The notes under the pieces: generated by a model
What the model was told of the DNA's origin: nothing
Database searches by the model: none
Seen by the model: the letters and a program-made list of their open reading frames with translations, nothing else
Shown: positions 24,126-32,684 of the stretch, one piece after another
Position numbering within the stretch: position 1 is the first letter of the stretch
Layout of the letters: each line of letters begins with the position of its first letter
Translations under genes and position numbers: made by a program
NCBI GenBank assembly: GCA_937887565.1
Contig: CALABS010000036.1
Location: 124,001 to 188,000 of the forward strand
Direction of reading: 5' to 3'
Source: an uncultured Rhodospirillaceae bacterium
GTDB lineage: Bacteria > Pseudomonadota > Alphaproteobacteria > Rhodospirillales > Magnetospirillaceae
DNA: 64,000 nucleotides

Positions 24126-25448
24126 CTAAAGGATGTACTTCGCCAGATCCGCCTTCTTGGCCAGCGCGCCCACCTTCTCGCCGACCATCTCGGGGGTGAT
24201 CTCGACGCGGGTGCCCGGAGGCTGGTCGGGGGCGGTGAAGCTGATGTCCTCCAACAGGCGCTCCATCACCGTCTGCAGCCGCCGCGCGCCGATGTTCTCG
24301 ACCGAGCGGTTGATCTCGGCGGCCAGGTCGGCGATGGCGCCGACCGCCTCGTCGGTGAAGGCCAGTTCGATCTCCTCGGTGCCCATCAGCGCCACGTACT
24401 GCTTGATCAGGCTGGCCTCGGGCTCGGTGAGGATGCGCACGAAATCGTCCCGCGTCAGGGCGGAAAGCTCGACGCGGATGGGCAGGCGGCCCTGCAGCTC
24501 GGGCAGCAGGTCGCTGGGCTTGGCGAGATGGAAGGCGCCCGAGGCGATGAACAGCACGTGGTCGGTCTTGACGTTGCCGTGCTTGGTGGCGACCGTGGTG
24601 CCCTCGATCAGCGGCAAGAGGTCGCGCTGCACGCCCTCGCGGCTGACGTCGCCGCCGGCGCGGTGCTCCTCGGAGCGGGCGCAGATCTTGTCGATCTCGT
24701 CGATGAAGACGATGCCGTTGTTCTCCACCGACCAGATGGCCTCCTTGACCACGGCCTCCTGGTCGAGAAGCTTGTCCGATTCCTCGTCCACCAGCACCCG
24801 GGCGGCGTCGGCGACCGTCATGCGCCGCGGCTTGGTGCGGGTGCCGCCGAAGGCCTTTCCGAACATGTCGGACAGGTTGATCATGCCCATGCTAGCGCCG
24901 GGCATGCCGGGGATGTCGATGGTGGGCATGCCCATGCCGCCGGTATCGGTGACGTGGATCTCGACCTCCTTGTCCTCCAACTGCCCCTCGCGCAACATCT
25001 TGCGGAATTTCTGGCGGGTCTCGGCGCCGGCGGTCTCGCCGACCAGGGCGTCCAGCAGCCGCTCCTCGGCCTCTACCTCGGCTTTGGCGGCGACCTGCTT
25101 CTTGAGGCGCTCGCGGGTCATGCCGATGCTGATCTCCACCAGGTCGCGGACGATCTGCTCGACATCGCGGCCCACATAGCCGACCTCGGTGAACTTGGTG
25201 GCCTCGACCTTGAGGAACGGCGCCTGGGCGAGGCGGGCCAGCCGGCGGGCGATCTCGGTCTTGCCGACGCCGGTGGGGCCGATCATCAGGATGTTTTTGG
25301 GCAGCACCTCCTCGCGCAGGCCCTCGGGCAGCTGCTGGCGGCGCCAGCGGTTGCGGAGCGCGATGGCGACGGCGCGCTTGGCGTCGTGCTGGCCGACGAT
25401 GAAGCGGTCCAGCTCGGAGACGATCTCGCGGGGGGAGAAGGCGGTCAT
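24126..25448 (-). CDS. hslU: HslU ATPase subunit of the HslUV protease
   Basis: A 440-residue AAA+ unfoldase that feeds substrates to HslV. It starts MTAFSPREIVSELDRFIVGQHDAKRAVAIALRNRWRR, carries the Walker A motif GPTGVGKT at 57-64 and the Walker B GIVFIDEIDK, and has the long I-domain between about 110 and 240. The C-terminus ends ADLAKYIL, the tail that docks into HslV. The start at 25448 touches the hslV stop by one base. Heat-shock control is known for this operon in other bacteria; no sigma-32 promoter was identified here. Confidence 0.97.
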   Translation of the reverse strand: MTAFSPREIVSELDRFIVGQHDAKRAVAIALRNRWRRQQLPEGLREEVLPKNILMIGPTGVGKTEIARRLARLAQAPFLKVEATKFTEVGYVGRDVEQIVRDLVEISIGMTRERLKKQVAAKAEVEAEERLLDALVGETAGAETRQKFRKMLREGQLEDKEVEIHVTDTGGMGMPTIDIPGMPGASMGMINLSDMFGKAFGGTRTKPRRMTVADAARVLVDEESDKLLDQEAVVKEAIWSVENNGIVFIDEIDKICARSEEHRAGGDVSREGVQRDLLPLIEGTTVATKHGNVKTDHVLFIASGAFHLAKPSDLLPELQGRLPIRVELSALTRDDFVRILTEPEASLIKQYVALMGTEEIELAFTDEAVGAIADLAAEINRSVENIGARRLQTVMERLLEDISFTAPDQPPGTRVEITPEMVGEKVGALAKKADLAKYIL

Positions 25449-25993
25449 CACAGGGTTTCCACGACGATGTTGCCGTTGGTGTAGACGCAGATGTCGGCGG
25501 CGATCTTCATGGCCCGCCGGGCGATGGCCTCGGCGTCGAGCCCGTCCACGTCGATGAGCGCGCGGGCGGCGGCCAGCGCGTAGTTGCCGCCCGAGCCGAT
25601 GGCGATGATGCCGTCCTCGGGCTCGAGCACGTCGCCCTGCCCGGTCAGCACCAGCGACACCTCCTGGTCGGCCACCGCCATCATCGCCTCCAGGCGGCGC
25701 AGATAGCGGTCGGTGCGCCAATCCTTGGCCAGTTCGACGCAGGCCCGGGTCAACTGGCCGGGATGCTTCTCGAGCTTGCCCTCCAGCCGCTCCAGCAGGG
25801 TGAAGGCGTCGGCGGTGGCGCCGGCAAAGCCGACCAGGATCGAACCGCCGCCGATGCGGCGCACCTTGCGGGCGTTGCCCTTGATGACGGTCTGGCCCAG
25901 GCTGACCTGGCCGTCGCCGGCGATCACCACCCGCGTGCCCTTGCGGACGCTGACGATGGTGGTGCCGTGCCAGGAGGGAGGGGAATCGGACAT
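25448..25993 (-). CDS. hslV: HslV peptidase subunit of the HslUV protease
   Basis: A 181-residue proteasome-like Ntn hydrolase. A short propeptide precedes the catalytic threonine: the mature chain should begin TTIVSVRKG with T11 exposed after cleavage. The conserved AGDGQVSLGQTV and AIGSGGNYALAAARAL blocks follow. HslV forms a double hexamer with HslU caps. The start at 25993 fits the usual length; an upstream extension has no conserved features. The gap of 169 bases to the divergent hisB contains the promoters of both operons. Confidence 0.96.
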   Translation of the reverse strand: MSDSPPSWHGTTIVSVRKGTRVVIAGDGQVSLGQTVIKGNARKVRRIGGGSILVGFAGATADAFTLLERLEGKLEKHPGQLTRACVELAKDWRTDRYLRRLEAMMAVADQEVSLVLTGQGDVLEPEDGIIAIGSGGNYALAAARALIDVDGLDAEAIARRAMKIAADICVYTNGNIVVETL

Positions 25994-26138
25994 GCGGGTG
26001 CCGGCGGTTGTTGGATCGGGTGGGGGATGATGGCAGCCGGGGGCGCGGGCCGCAATCCCGTGCGCCCTACATAAGGAGGATGCGGCGAAAGGAAAGGGCG
26101 GCCGACGCTGGCAAGACGGTGACAATCCTGTTATTCCA

Positions 26139-26162
26139 GGGGGCATTCAGCAGGAGGCCCCC
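26139..26162 (+). promoter_or_regulatory. Hairpin enclosing the hisB ribosome-binding site
   Basis: GGGGGC (26139-26144) can pair with GCCCCC (26157-26162), leaving a 12-base loop (ATTCAGCAGGAG). The Shine-Dalgarno AGGAGG (26152-26157) falls in the loop and its last base in the stem, which ends directly before the ATG at 26163. The stem could limit hisB translation unless opened. Regulation is inferred from position only; such a GC stem could also occur by chance in this genome. Confidence 0.35.
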
Positions 26163-26762
26163 ATGCGCCAGGCGAGCATCGAGCGCAAGACCACCGAAAC
26201 CACCGTGACCGCCGCCGTCGACCTGGACGGAACCGGCCGCTACACGGTTGCCACCGGCATCGGCTTCCTCGACCACATGCTGGAGCAGCTGTCGCGGCAC
26301 TCGCTGATCGACCTCGAGATCGAGGCCGACGGCGACCTGCACATCGATTTCCACCACACCACCGAGGATTCGGGCATCACCGTCGGCCAGGCGGTGGCCA
26401 AGGCGCTGGGCGACCGCAAGGGCATCCACCGCTACGGCTCGGCGCTGGTGCCCATGGACGAGGCCCTGGTCCGGGTGGCGCTGGACCTGTCCAACCGCCC
26501 CCATCTGGTGTGGAAGGTGGTCTTCGTGCGCGACAAGGTCGGCGACATGGACACCGAGCTGTTCAAGGAATGGTTCCAGGCCTTCGCGGGCGCCGCCGGC
26601 GCCACGCTGCACGTCGAGTGCCTGTACGGCGAGAACAACCACCATATCGTCGAGGCCTGTTTCAAGGCCCTGGCCCGCGCCCTGCGGGAAGCGGTGGAGA
26701 TCGACCCGCGCAAGGCCGACGCGGTGCCGTCCACCAAGGGCACGCTGGGGGGCTCGCTCTAG
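26163..26762 (+). CDS. hisB: Imidazoleglycerol-phosphate dehydratase
   Basis: A 199-residue monofunctional HisB that dehydrates imidazoleglycerol phosphate in histidine synthesis. The family patterns GIGFLDHMLEQLSRHSLIDL (40-59) and DFHHTTEDSGITVGQA (69-84) supply the metal-binding histidines, and ENNHHIVEACFKALARAL supplies the second set. The phosphatase domain of the E. coli bifunctional form is absent. The start codon follows a clear AGGAGG. hisH begins at the base after its stop, so the two are tightly coupled. Confidence 0.97.
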   Translation: MRQASIERKTTETTVTAAVDLDGTGRYTVATGIGFLDHMLEQLSRHSLIDLEIEADGDLHIDFHHTTEDSGITVGQAVAKALGDRKGIHRYGSALVPMDEALVRVALDLSNRPHLVWKVVFVRDKVGDMDTELFKEWFQAFAGAAGATLHVECLYGENNHHIVEACFKALARALREAVEIDPRKADAVPSTKGTLGGSL

Positions 26763-27407
26763 ATGCTGGTCGCCATCGTCGATTACGGCTCGGGCAACCT
26801 GCGCTCGGCCGCCAAGGCCTTCGAGCGGGTGGTCGCCGAGCAGGGCATGACGGCCGAGGTCGCCGTCACCGCCGACGCCTCGGTGGTGGCCCGCGCCGAC
26901 CGCATCGTGCTGCCGGGGGTCGGCGCCTTCGGCGACTGCCGCGCCGGTATCGACGCCCTGCCGGGCATGGTCGCCGCCATGACCGGGGCGGTGCTGGGAC
27001 AGGGACGGCCGTTCCTGGGAATCTGCGTCGGCATGCAGCTGCTGGCCACCACCGGCCGCGAGCACGGCGAGCACGCCGGCCTGGGCTGGATCGCGGGCGA
27101 GGTGGTGGCGCTGACCCCCGCCGATCCCGGCCTCAAGGTGCCGCATATGGGCTGGAACGAGCTGCAGTTCGCCGCCGGCGCCCATCCGCTGCTGGACGGC
27201 CTGCCGGCGCGCGCCCATGCCTATTTCGTCCATTCCTACCGCTTCGCCTGCGCCGATCCCGCCCACCAGCTGGCCAGCGTGGACTATGGCGGCCCGGTGG
27301 CGGCGGTGGTCGGGCGCGACAACATCGTCGGCACCCAGTTCCACCCCGAGAAAAGCCAGGCGACGGGGCTGAAGGTGATCGAGAATTTTCTGAAGTGGAT
27401 GCCCTGA
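26763..27407 (+). CDS. hisH: Imidazole glycerol phosphate synthase, glutaminase subunit
   Basis: A 214-residue class I glutamine amidotransferase that supplies ammonia to HisF. The nucleophile is in FLGICVGMQLL (C88) and the histidine-glutamate pair in GTQFHPEKSQ near the C-terminus. It starts MLVAIVDYGSGNLRS, a typical HisH beginning. It follows hisB without a gap, and hisA begins 113 bases later, across a repeat element. Confidence 0.96.
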   Translation: MLVAIVDYGSGNLRSAAKAFERVVAEQGMTAEVAVTADASVVARADRIVLPGVGAFGDCRAGIDALPGMVAAMTGAVLGQGRPFLGICVGMQLLATTGREHGEHAGLGWIAGEVVALTPADPGLKVPHMGWNELQFAAGAHPLLDGLPARAHAYFVHSYRFACADPAHQLASVDYGGPVAAVVGRDNIVGTQFHPEKSQATGLKVIENFLKWMP

Positions 27408-27413
27408 AGGATT

Positions 27414-27501
27414 AACCACAGAGACACAGAGGCACGGAGAGGCTGAGTAGACGGACACGCTGTCGCCTTTTGGACAACATCTCTGTGCCTCTGTGGTGAA
27501 C
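27414..27501. repeat. Inverted-repeat element, family A, copy 2
   Basis: AACCACAGAGACACAGAGGC (27414-27433) is mirrored by ATCTCTGTGCCTCTGTGGTG (27479-27498), pairing as ACCACAGAG-N-CACAGAG on both arms, with about 45 bases between. It sits between hisH and hisA inside the his operon, so it would be transcribed and could fold into a hairpin that affects message stability. Its arms resemble those of the element at 144-228. Confidence 0.75.
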
Positions 27502-27520
27502 TTTTTTTGGACGGAAGACC

Positions 27521-28246
27521 ATGATTCTCTTTCCCGCCATCGACCTCAAGGACGGCGCCTGCGTGCGGCTCAAGCTGGGCCTCATGGAGGAGGCGACGGT
27601 GTTCAACACCGATCCCGGCGCGCAAGGACGCGCCTTCGCCGAGGCCGGGGCCGAGTGGATCCATGTGGTCGACCTCAACGGCGCCTTCGCCGGCAAGCCG
27701 GTGAACGGCGCGGCGGTCGAGGCCATCCTGGGGGCGGTGCCGGTGCCGGTGCAGCTGGGCGGCGGCATCCGCGACATGGCTACCATCGAGGCGTGGCTGG
27801 AGCGCGGGGTGCGGCGGGTGATCCTGGGCACGGTGGCGCTCCGCGACCCGGCCCTGGTCAGGGAGGCGTGCAGGCGTTTTCCCGGCCGGGTGGCGGTGGG
27901 CATCGACGCCAAGGGCGGCCGGGTGGCGGTGGAGGGCTGGGCCGAGACCTCGGACCTGACCGTCCTCGACCTGGCGCTGAAATTCGAGGACGCCGGCGCG
28001 GCGGCCATCATCTATACCGACATCGATCGCGACGGCGTCCTGGCCGGCCCCAACGTGGAGGCGACGGCGGCGCTGGCCCGGGCCATCTCGACCCCGGTCA
28101 TCGCCTCGGGCGGGGTGTCGTCGCTGGACGACCTGCGGGCGTTGAAGGCGGTGGCGTCGTCGGGCATCGCCGGGGTGATCTCGGGGCGGGCGCTCTATGA
28201 CGGCCGCATCGACCTCGCCGAGGCGCTGGCGTTGCTGAGGGACTGA
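27521..28246 (+). CDS. hisA: ProFAR isomerase (HisA)
   Basis: A 241-residue (beta/alpha)8 enzyme that isomerises ProFAR to PRFAR. It begins MILFPAIDLKDGACVRLKLG with the first catalytic aspartate (D8), and the second lies in IIYTDIDRDGVLAGPN. The phosphate-binding loops LGGGIRD and IASGGVSSLDD are present. It starts 19 bases after the family A repeat and is three bases upstream of hisF, so the his genes form one transcription unit. Confidence 0.97.
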   Translation: MILFPAIDLKDGACVRLKLGLMEEATVFNTDPGAQGRAFAEAGAEWIHVVDLNGAFAGKPVNGAAVEAILGAVPVPVQLGGGIRDMATIEAWLERGVRRVILGTVALRDPALVREACRRFPGRVAVGIDAKGGRVAVEGWAETSDLTVLDLALKFEDAGAAAIIYTDIDRDGVLAGPNVEATAALARAISTPVIASGGVSSLDDLRALKAVASSGIAGVISGRALYDGRIDLAEALALLRD

Positions 28247-28249
28247 TCC

Positions 28250-29011
28250 ATGCTCAAGATGCGCGTCATCCCCTGCCTGGACGTCAAGGACGGCCGCGTG
28301 GTCAAGGGGGTCAACTTCGTCGACCTGATCGACGCCGGCGATCCCGTCGAGCAGGCCAAGGTCTACGACCGGGCTGGCGCCGACGAGCTGACCTTCCTCG
28401 ACATCACCGCCAGCCACGAGAACCGCGACACCATCTACGACGTGGTGCGCCGCACCGCCGAGGCGTGCTTCATGCCGCTGACCGTGGGCGGCGGCGTCCG
28501 CCAGGTCGAGGACATCCGCAAGCTGCTGCTGGCCGGTGCCGACAAGGTCAGCATCAACACGGCGGCCGTCCACCGCCCCGAATTCGTGCGCGAGGCGGCC
28601 GAGAAATTCGGCAGCCAGTGCATCGTGGTGGCCATCGACGCCAAGCAGACCGGCCCGGGCCGCTTCGAGATCTTCACCCATGGCGGCCGCAATCCCACCG
28701 GCATCGACGCGGTGCAATGGGCGCGGCGCATGGCCGACTACGGCGCCGGCGAGATCCTGCTCACCTCCATGGACCGCGACGGCACCAAGCGGGGCTTCAA
28801 CATCCCGCTGACCCGGGCGGTGGCCGACGCGGTGACCATCCCGGTGATCGCCTCGGGCGGGGTCGGCACCCTCGACCATCTGGTCGAGGGCATCCGCGAC
28901 GGCCACGCCACCGCCGTGCTGGCCGCCTCGATCTTCCATTTCGGCCTCTATTCCATCGCCCAGGCCAAGGCCCACATGGCCGCCGCCGGCATCCCCGTCC
29001 GTCCGGTCTGA
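28250..29011 (+). CDS. hisF: Imidazole glycerol phosphate synthase, cyclase subunit
   Basis: A 253-residue (beta/alpha)8 enzyme that, with HisH, converts PRFAR to IGP and AICAR. It begins MLKMRVIPCLDVKDGRVVKGVNF with the catalytic D11, and the second aspartate is in ILLTSMDRDGTKRGFN. Phosphate sites are VGGGVRQVEDI and ASGGVGTLDHL. The gene follows hisA by three bases and precedes hisE by 11 bases. Confidence 0.97.
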   Translation: MLKMRVIPCLDVKDGRVVKGVNFVDLIDAGDPVEQAKVYDRAGADELTFLDITASHENRDTIYDVVRRTAEACFMPLTVGGGVRQVEDIRKLLLAGADKVSINTAAVHRPEFVREAAEKFGSQCIVVAIDAKQTGPGRFEIFTHGGRNPTGIDAVQWARRMADYGAGEILLTSMDRDGTKRGFNIPLTRAVADAVTIPVIASGGVGTLDHLVEGIRDGHATAVLAASIFHFGLYSIAQAKAHMAAAGIPVRPV

Positions 29012-29022
29012 GGAGAGGCACC

Positions 29023-29340
29023 ATGACCCATGCCGTCGACGCGCTGTTCGCCGTCATCGCCGGGCGCAAGGGCGCCGACCCGGAAACCTCGTACACCGCC
29101 AAGCTGTTCGCCAAGGGCCGCGCCAAGATCGCCCAGAAGGTGGGCGAGGAGGCGGTGGAGGCGGTGATCGCCGCCGTCTCCCAGGGACCCGACAAGGTGG
29201 TGTCGGAAAGCGCCGACCTGCTCTACCACCTGCTGGTCCTGTGGGCCGAGGCGGGCGTCAGCCCCGAGGACGTGTGGGCGGAACTGGGCCGCCGGTCGGG
29301 GGTGTCGGGAATCGAGGAAAAGAACAGCCGCAAGGGGTGA
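29023..29340 (+). CDS. hisE: Phosphoribosyl-ATP pyrophosphatase
   Basis: A 105-residue HisE that removes pyrophosphate from PR-ATP, the second histidine step. The MazG-like motif is KVGEEAVEAVIAA followed by SESADLLYHLLVLWAEAG, which contains the metal-binding acidic residues. The ATG at 29023 is preceded by GGAGAGG, a good ribosome site. It is a stand-alone enzyme; hisI is not in the window. The HIT gene starts three bases downstream. Confidence 0.95.
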   Translation: MTHAVDALFAVIAGRKGADPETSYTAKLFAKGRAKIAQKVGEEAVEAVIAAVSQGPDKVVSESADLLYHLLVLWAEAGVSPEDVWAELGRRSGVSGIEEKNSRKG

Positions 29341-29343
29341 GCC

Positions 29344-29703
29344 ATGGCCTACGATCCCAACAACATCTTCGCCCGCATCCTGCGCGGCGAGATTCCCTGC
29401 AACAAGGTCTACGAGGACGACTTCGCCCTCGCCTTCCACGACATCAACCCTCAGGCGCCGACCCATGTGCTGGTCATCCCCAAGGGGGCCTATGTCTCCA
29501 TGGAGGATTTCAGCGCCAATGCCGGCGAGGCCGAGATCGCCGGCCTGTTCCGCGCCGTCGGCAAGGTGGCGGCCATGACCGGGGCGACCGCCGAGGGCTG
29601 GCGCATGCTGGCCAATACCGGCGCCCATGGCGGCCAGGAGGTCCCCCACCTGCACATCCACGTCTTCGCCGGCCGCAAGCTGGGGCCGATGCTGGCCAAG
29701 TGA
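29344..29703 (+). CDS. HIT domain protein (HinT-like)
   Basis: A 119-residue histidine-triad nucleotide-binding protein. The catalytic motif is PHLHIHVFAG with H102, H104 and H106. It begins MAYDPNNIFARILRGEIPCNKVYEDD, the HinT style. Members hydrolyse purine nucleoside phosphoramidates and aminoacyl-AMP. It follows hisE by three bases, as in many alphaproteobacteria, although no direct link to histidine synthesis is known. Confidence 0.93.
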   Translation: MAYDPNNIFARILRGEIPCNKVYEDDFALAFHDINPQAPTHVLVIPKGAYVSMEDFSANAGEAEIAGLFRAVGKVAAMTGATAEGWRMLANTGAHGGQEVPHLHIHVFAGRKLGPMLAK

Positions 29704-29727
29704 GGCCGGGATTCACCTGGGCGGCGG

Positions 29728-30375
29728 TCACTCGGCCGCCGACAGGCCCCGGTGGGTCTCGATGAGGACGTCGCGGACCTGGTTGACCTGGGCGACGTTG
29801 GGGGCGGGGGTGTCGCCGCCCGGCCGCAGCATCAGCTTTCCCCAGGCGCGGGTTCCCTGGGCGCTGGCCAGCACCCGGGTGAGATCCTTGAGCGCCGCGT
29901 GTAGGATGCGGAGCGTGCGGGGGTCGGAATAGAAGTGGTCCCAGGTCAGGTTGTTGCCGTGGATGACCAGCAAGGCCTGGATCACCGCCCGGCACTCGGC
30001 CTCGTAGCCGTCGAGGGACTCCCGCAGGGCGAATTCCACGAAGGCGAAATAGTTGGGCAGATGGGCGCGGGCGATGGGGGCGCCCTCGCCCATCAAGAGG
30101 TGCTCGAACGGCCGCACCACCAGGCGCTGGAAGGGATTGGAGCGCGCGCCCACATTGCCCTTGGGCTTCGAGTGGACCTTGCGGCACTTGTCTTCCTGGA
30201 CCTGGAACGCCTGGTCCAGCGCCATGGTGCCGCGCCCGATCAGGTCCAGCATGCGGTCGATGTCCGCCACCGCGACCTTGCCGTCGCGGGCATGGTCGTG
30301 GATCAGCGTCCGAAGGACGCCGATGACGATGGCGGAAATGGCGTGGCAACTGCGCGTGCCGGTGCAGGGTTCCAT
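29728..30375 (-). CDS. Hypothetical protein
   Basis: A 215-residue soluble protein that I do not recognise. It is mostly helical, with two histidine- and cysteine-containing stretches near the N-terminus (MEPCTGTRSCHAISAIVIG, and later KCRKVHSKPKGN), a region LPNYFAFVEFALRESLDGYEAECRAVIQALLVIHGNN, and a C-terminal part with QVNQVRDVLIETHRG. It lacks signal peptide or membrane segments. It is convergent with the HIT gene and 40 bases downstream of an XRE regulator on the same strand. Codon use and GC look native. No function is proposed. Confidence 0.6.
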   Translation of the reverse strand: MEPCTGTRSCHAISAIVIGVLRTLIHDHARDGKVAVADIDRMLDLIGRGTMALDQAFQVQEDKCRKVHSKPKGNVGARSNPFQRLVVRPFEHLLMGEGAPIARAHLPNYFAFVEFALRESLDGYEAECRAVIQALLVIHGNNLTWDHFYSDPRTLRILHAALKDLTRVLASAQGTRAWGKLMLRPGGDTPAPNVAQVNQVRDVLIETHRGLSAAE

Positions 30376-30415
30376 CCGGCAACTGTGCGTAAATTCGCGC
30401 CGCTTCGCAAGCGCG

Positions 30416-30865
30416 TCAAGAACACTTCAAGTTTCTGCCTTGTGCCTCGCTCAGCGCCTTGGCCAGATCCTGCACCCGGTGGCGGACCCGGGGATCGCGG
30501 ATGCGGTGATAGGCCCGCACCAGGTCCAGCATCTCGCGCCCGAGGGCGGACTCGGCGTCGAAGGTCATCGCCGGCGGCAGCGGGGCGCGGACCAGCGGCT
30601 CGGGCGCCCGCTCCAGCAGGTCGCCTCCCATCCCCTCGAAGAAGAACTCCACCGGCACGTCCAGCACCCGGGCCACGTCGAACAGCCGCGACGCGCTGAT
30701 GCGGTTCAGCCCTCGCTCGTATTTCTGCACCTGCTGGAAGGTCAGGCCCAGCGCCTCGGCCAGCTTCTCCTGGCTCATGCCCAGCTCCACGCGCCGCGCC
30801 CGCATCCGCCCGCCCACGTGGAGGTCCACCGGGTTGGCGGCGCGGCGGGAGTTCGCCATCGTCAT
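30416..30865 (-). CDS. XRE-family transcriptional regulator
   Basis: A 149-residue protein with an N-terminal HTH domain, GGRMRARRVELGMSQEKLAEALGLTFQQVQKYERGLNRISASRLFDVARVL, typical of the alphaproteobacterial regulators often found as single genes. The C-terminal half is helical and may form a dimer. Two in-frame ATGs (30865 and 30859) are possible starts. The upstream region contains an 8-base inverted repeat, CCCTGTCC (30890-30897) and GGACAGGG (30945-30952), which could be an operator but is unproven. It may control the hypothetical gene downstream. Confidence 0.82.
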   Translation of the reverse strand: MTMANSRRAANPVDLHVGGRMRARRVELGMSQEKLAEALGLTFQQVQKYERGLNRISASRLFDVARVLDVPVEFFFEGMGGDLLERAPEPLVRAPLPPAMTFDAESALGREMLDLVRAYHRIRDPRVRHRVQDLAKALSEAQGRNLKCS

Positions 30866-31065
30866 CGATCTGCCCCGTTTACGAGTAATCCCTGTCCGAC
30901 CCTAGCGGAATGCGCCGGTGCGGTCCAGCCGGGACCCGTAACGGGGACAGGGGGGATTTACAACCGGGCCGGTTGCATGCATTGATGGCCGGGCGCCTGC
31001 CGTGGCGCGCGCGGACCCCGCGACTCCTTCGACCATTTTCCACGGCACCGTGGCTGACCGAGCGG

Positions 31066-32595
31066 ATGACCACCCACGCCCCCACCGTCGCCTTCTCCGG
31101 CATCGACTGCCTCGACATCGACGTCCAGGTCCAGGTCGCCAGCGGCATGCCGGCCTTCACCATCGTCGGGCTGCCCGACAAGGCGGTGGGCGAGAGCCGC
31201 GAGCGGGTGCGGGCGGCGTTCAACTCGCTGGGTCTCGCCCTGCCACCGAAACGAATCACCGTCAACCTGGCGCCGGCCGATCTCCTGAAGGAAGGCAGCC
31301 ATTTCGACCTGCCCATCGCGCTCGGCCTCCTGGCCGGCATGGGGGTACTGCCGCCGGACGAGGTGCGCGGCTATGTCAGCCTGGGCGAACTGGGCCTCGA
31401 CGGCTCGGTGGCGGCGGTGGCCGGGGTGCTGCCGGCGGCCATCGCCGCCACCGCCGCCGAGCGCGGCCTGATCTGCCCCGCCGCCCAGGGCTCCGAGGCG
31501 GCCTGGGCCGGCGACCTCGACATCCTGGCGCCGGCCTCGCTGCTGGCCCTGGTCAACCATTTCAAGGGCACCCAGGTGCTGGTGCGGCCCAGCCCGCTGC
31601 TGGAGGACGCCGCCGCCGACCACCTCGATCTCAGGGACATCAAGGGCCAGGAAAGTGCCAAGCGGGCGTTGGAGGTGGCGGCGGCGGGCGGCCACAACCT
31701 GCTGATGATCGGCCCGCCGGGGTCGGGCAAGTCCATGCTGGCGGCCCGCCTGCCGGGCCTCTTGCCGCCGCTCGCCCCGGCCGAGGCGCTGGAGGTCAGC
31801 ATGATTCATTCCGTGGCCGGACGGCTCGACGGCGGCCGTCTGCTGCGCCGGCGGCCGTTCCGCGATCCGCACCACTCGGCCTCGATCCCGTCGCTGGTGG
31901 GCGGCGGCATGAGGGCGCGGCCGGGCGAGATTTCGCTGGCCCATAACGGGGTGCTGTTCCTGGACGAACTGCCCGAATTCCAGCGTGGCGCGCTGGAAGC
32001 GCTGCGCCAGCCGCTGGAGACCGGGCGCGCCAGCGTGGCCCGCGCCAATGCCCACGTCACCTATCCGGCCCGGGTGCAGCTGGTGGCAGCCATGAATCCG
32101 TGCCGCTGCGGCTATCTCGGCGATCCCGGCTTGGCCTGCACCAAGGCGCCCAAATGCGGCGCCGAGTACCAGTCGCGTATCTCGGGGCCGTTGTTCGACC
32201 GTATCGACCTCCACGTGGAGGTGCCGGCGATCAATCCCATGGATCTGTCGCTGCCGCCGCCGGCCGAGGGCTCGGTCGAGGTCGCCGCCCGCGTCGCTGC
32301 CGCCCGTGCCCTGCAGGTGGAGCGCTACGGGGCCGTTGCTCCCGGGCGGGGGTGGACGGTCAACGCCCAGGCCGACGGTGAGGTGCTGGAGACGGTGGCG
32401 GCCCCCGACGCTGCCGGCCGCCAGCTGTTGACCGAGGCCGCCGAGCGCATGCGGTTGTCGGCGCGCGGCTACCATCGCGTGCTGCGGGTGGCCCGCACCC
32501 TCGCCGATCTGGACGGCGCCGACGGCGTGCGCCGCATCCACGTCGCCGAGGCGCTGTCCTACCGCCGCCTGGTGCCGGGACGCCAGGGGGGGTGA
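31066..32595 (+). CDS. comM: YifB/ComM-type Mg-chelatase-like AAA+ ATPase
   Basis: A 509-residue protein with the N-terminal Lon-like domain (TVAFSGIDCLDIDVQVQVASGMPAFTIVGLPDKAVGESRERVRAA) and an AAA+ domain with Walker A GPPGSGKS at 216-223. The C-terminus carries the Mg-chelatase-like region with CRCGYLGDPGLAC and PLFDRIDLHVEVP. ComM is a hexameric helicase that extends strand exchange in natural transformation; in non-competent bacteria its role is less clear. The ATG at 31066 is preferred over an extended frame that begins in the XRE upstream region. Confidence 0.9.
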   Translation: MTTHAPTVAFSGIDCLDIDVQVQVASGMPAFTIVGLPDKAVGESRERVRAAFNSLGLALPPKRITVNLAPADLLKEGSHFDLPIALGLLAGMGVLPPDEVRGYVSLGELGLDGSVAAVAGVLPAAIAATAAERGLICPAAQGSEAAWAGDLDILAPASLLALVNHFKGTQVLVRPSPLLEDAAADHLDLRDIKGQESAKRALEVAAAGGHNLLMIGPPGSGKSMLAARLPGLLPPLAPAEALEVSMIHSVAGRLDGGRLLRRRPFRDPHHSASIPSLVGGGMRARPGEISLAHNGVLFLDELPEFQRGALEALRQPLETGRASVARANAHVTYPARVQLVAAMNPCRCGYLGDPGLACTKAPKCGAEYQSRISGPLFDRIDLHVEVPAINPMDLSLPPPAEGSVEVAARVAAARALQVERYGAVAPGRGWTVNAQADGEVLETVAAPDAAGRQLLTEAAERMRLSARGYHRVLRVARTLADLDGADGVRRIHVAEALSYRRLVPGRQGG

Positions 32596-32684
32596 CCCGG
32601 CCATGCCCCGTGGCGCGCATAGGGGGGCTGGCAATTTGCACCTTTTGAATTAGACTACCTATCCGAAGGTTGGGAGTCGGTATC

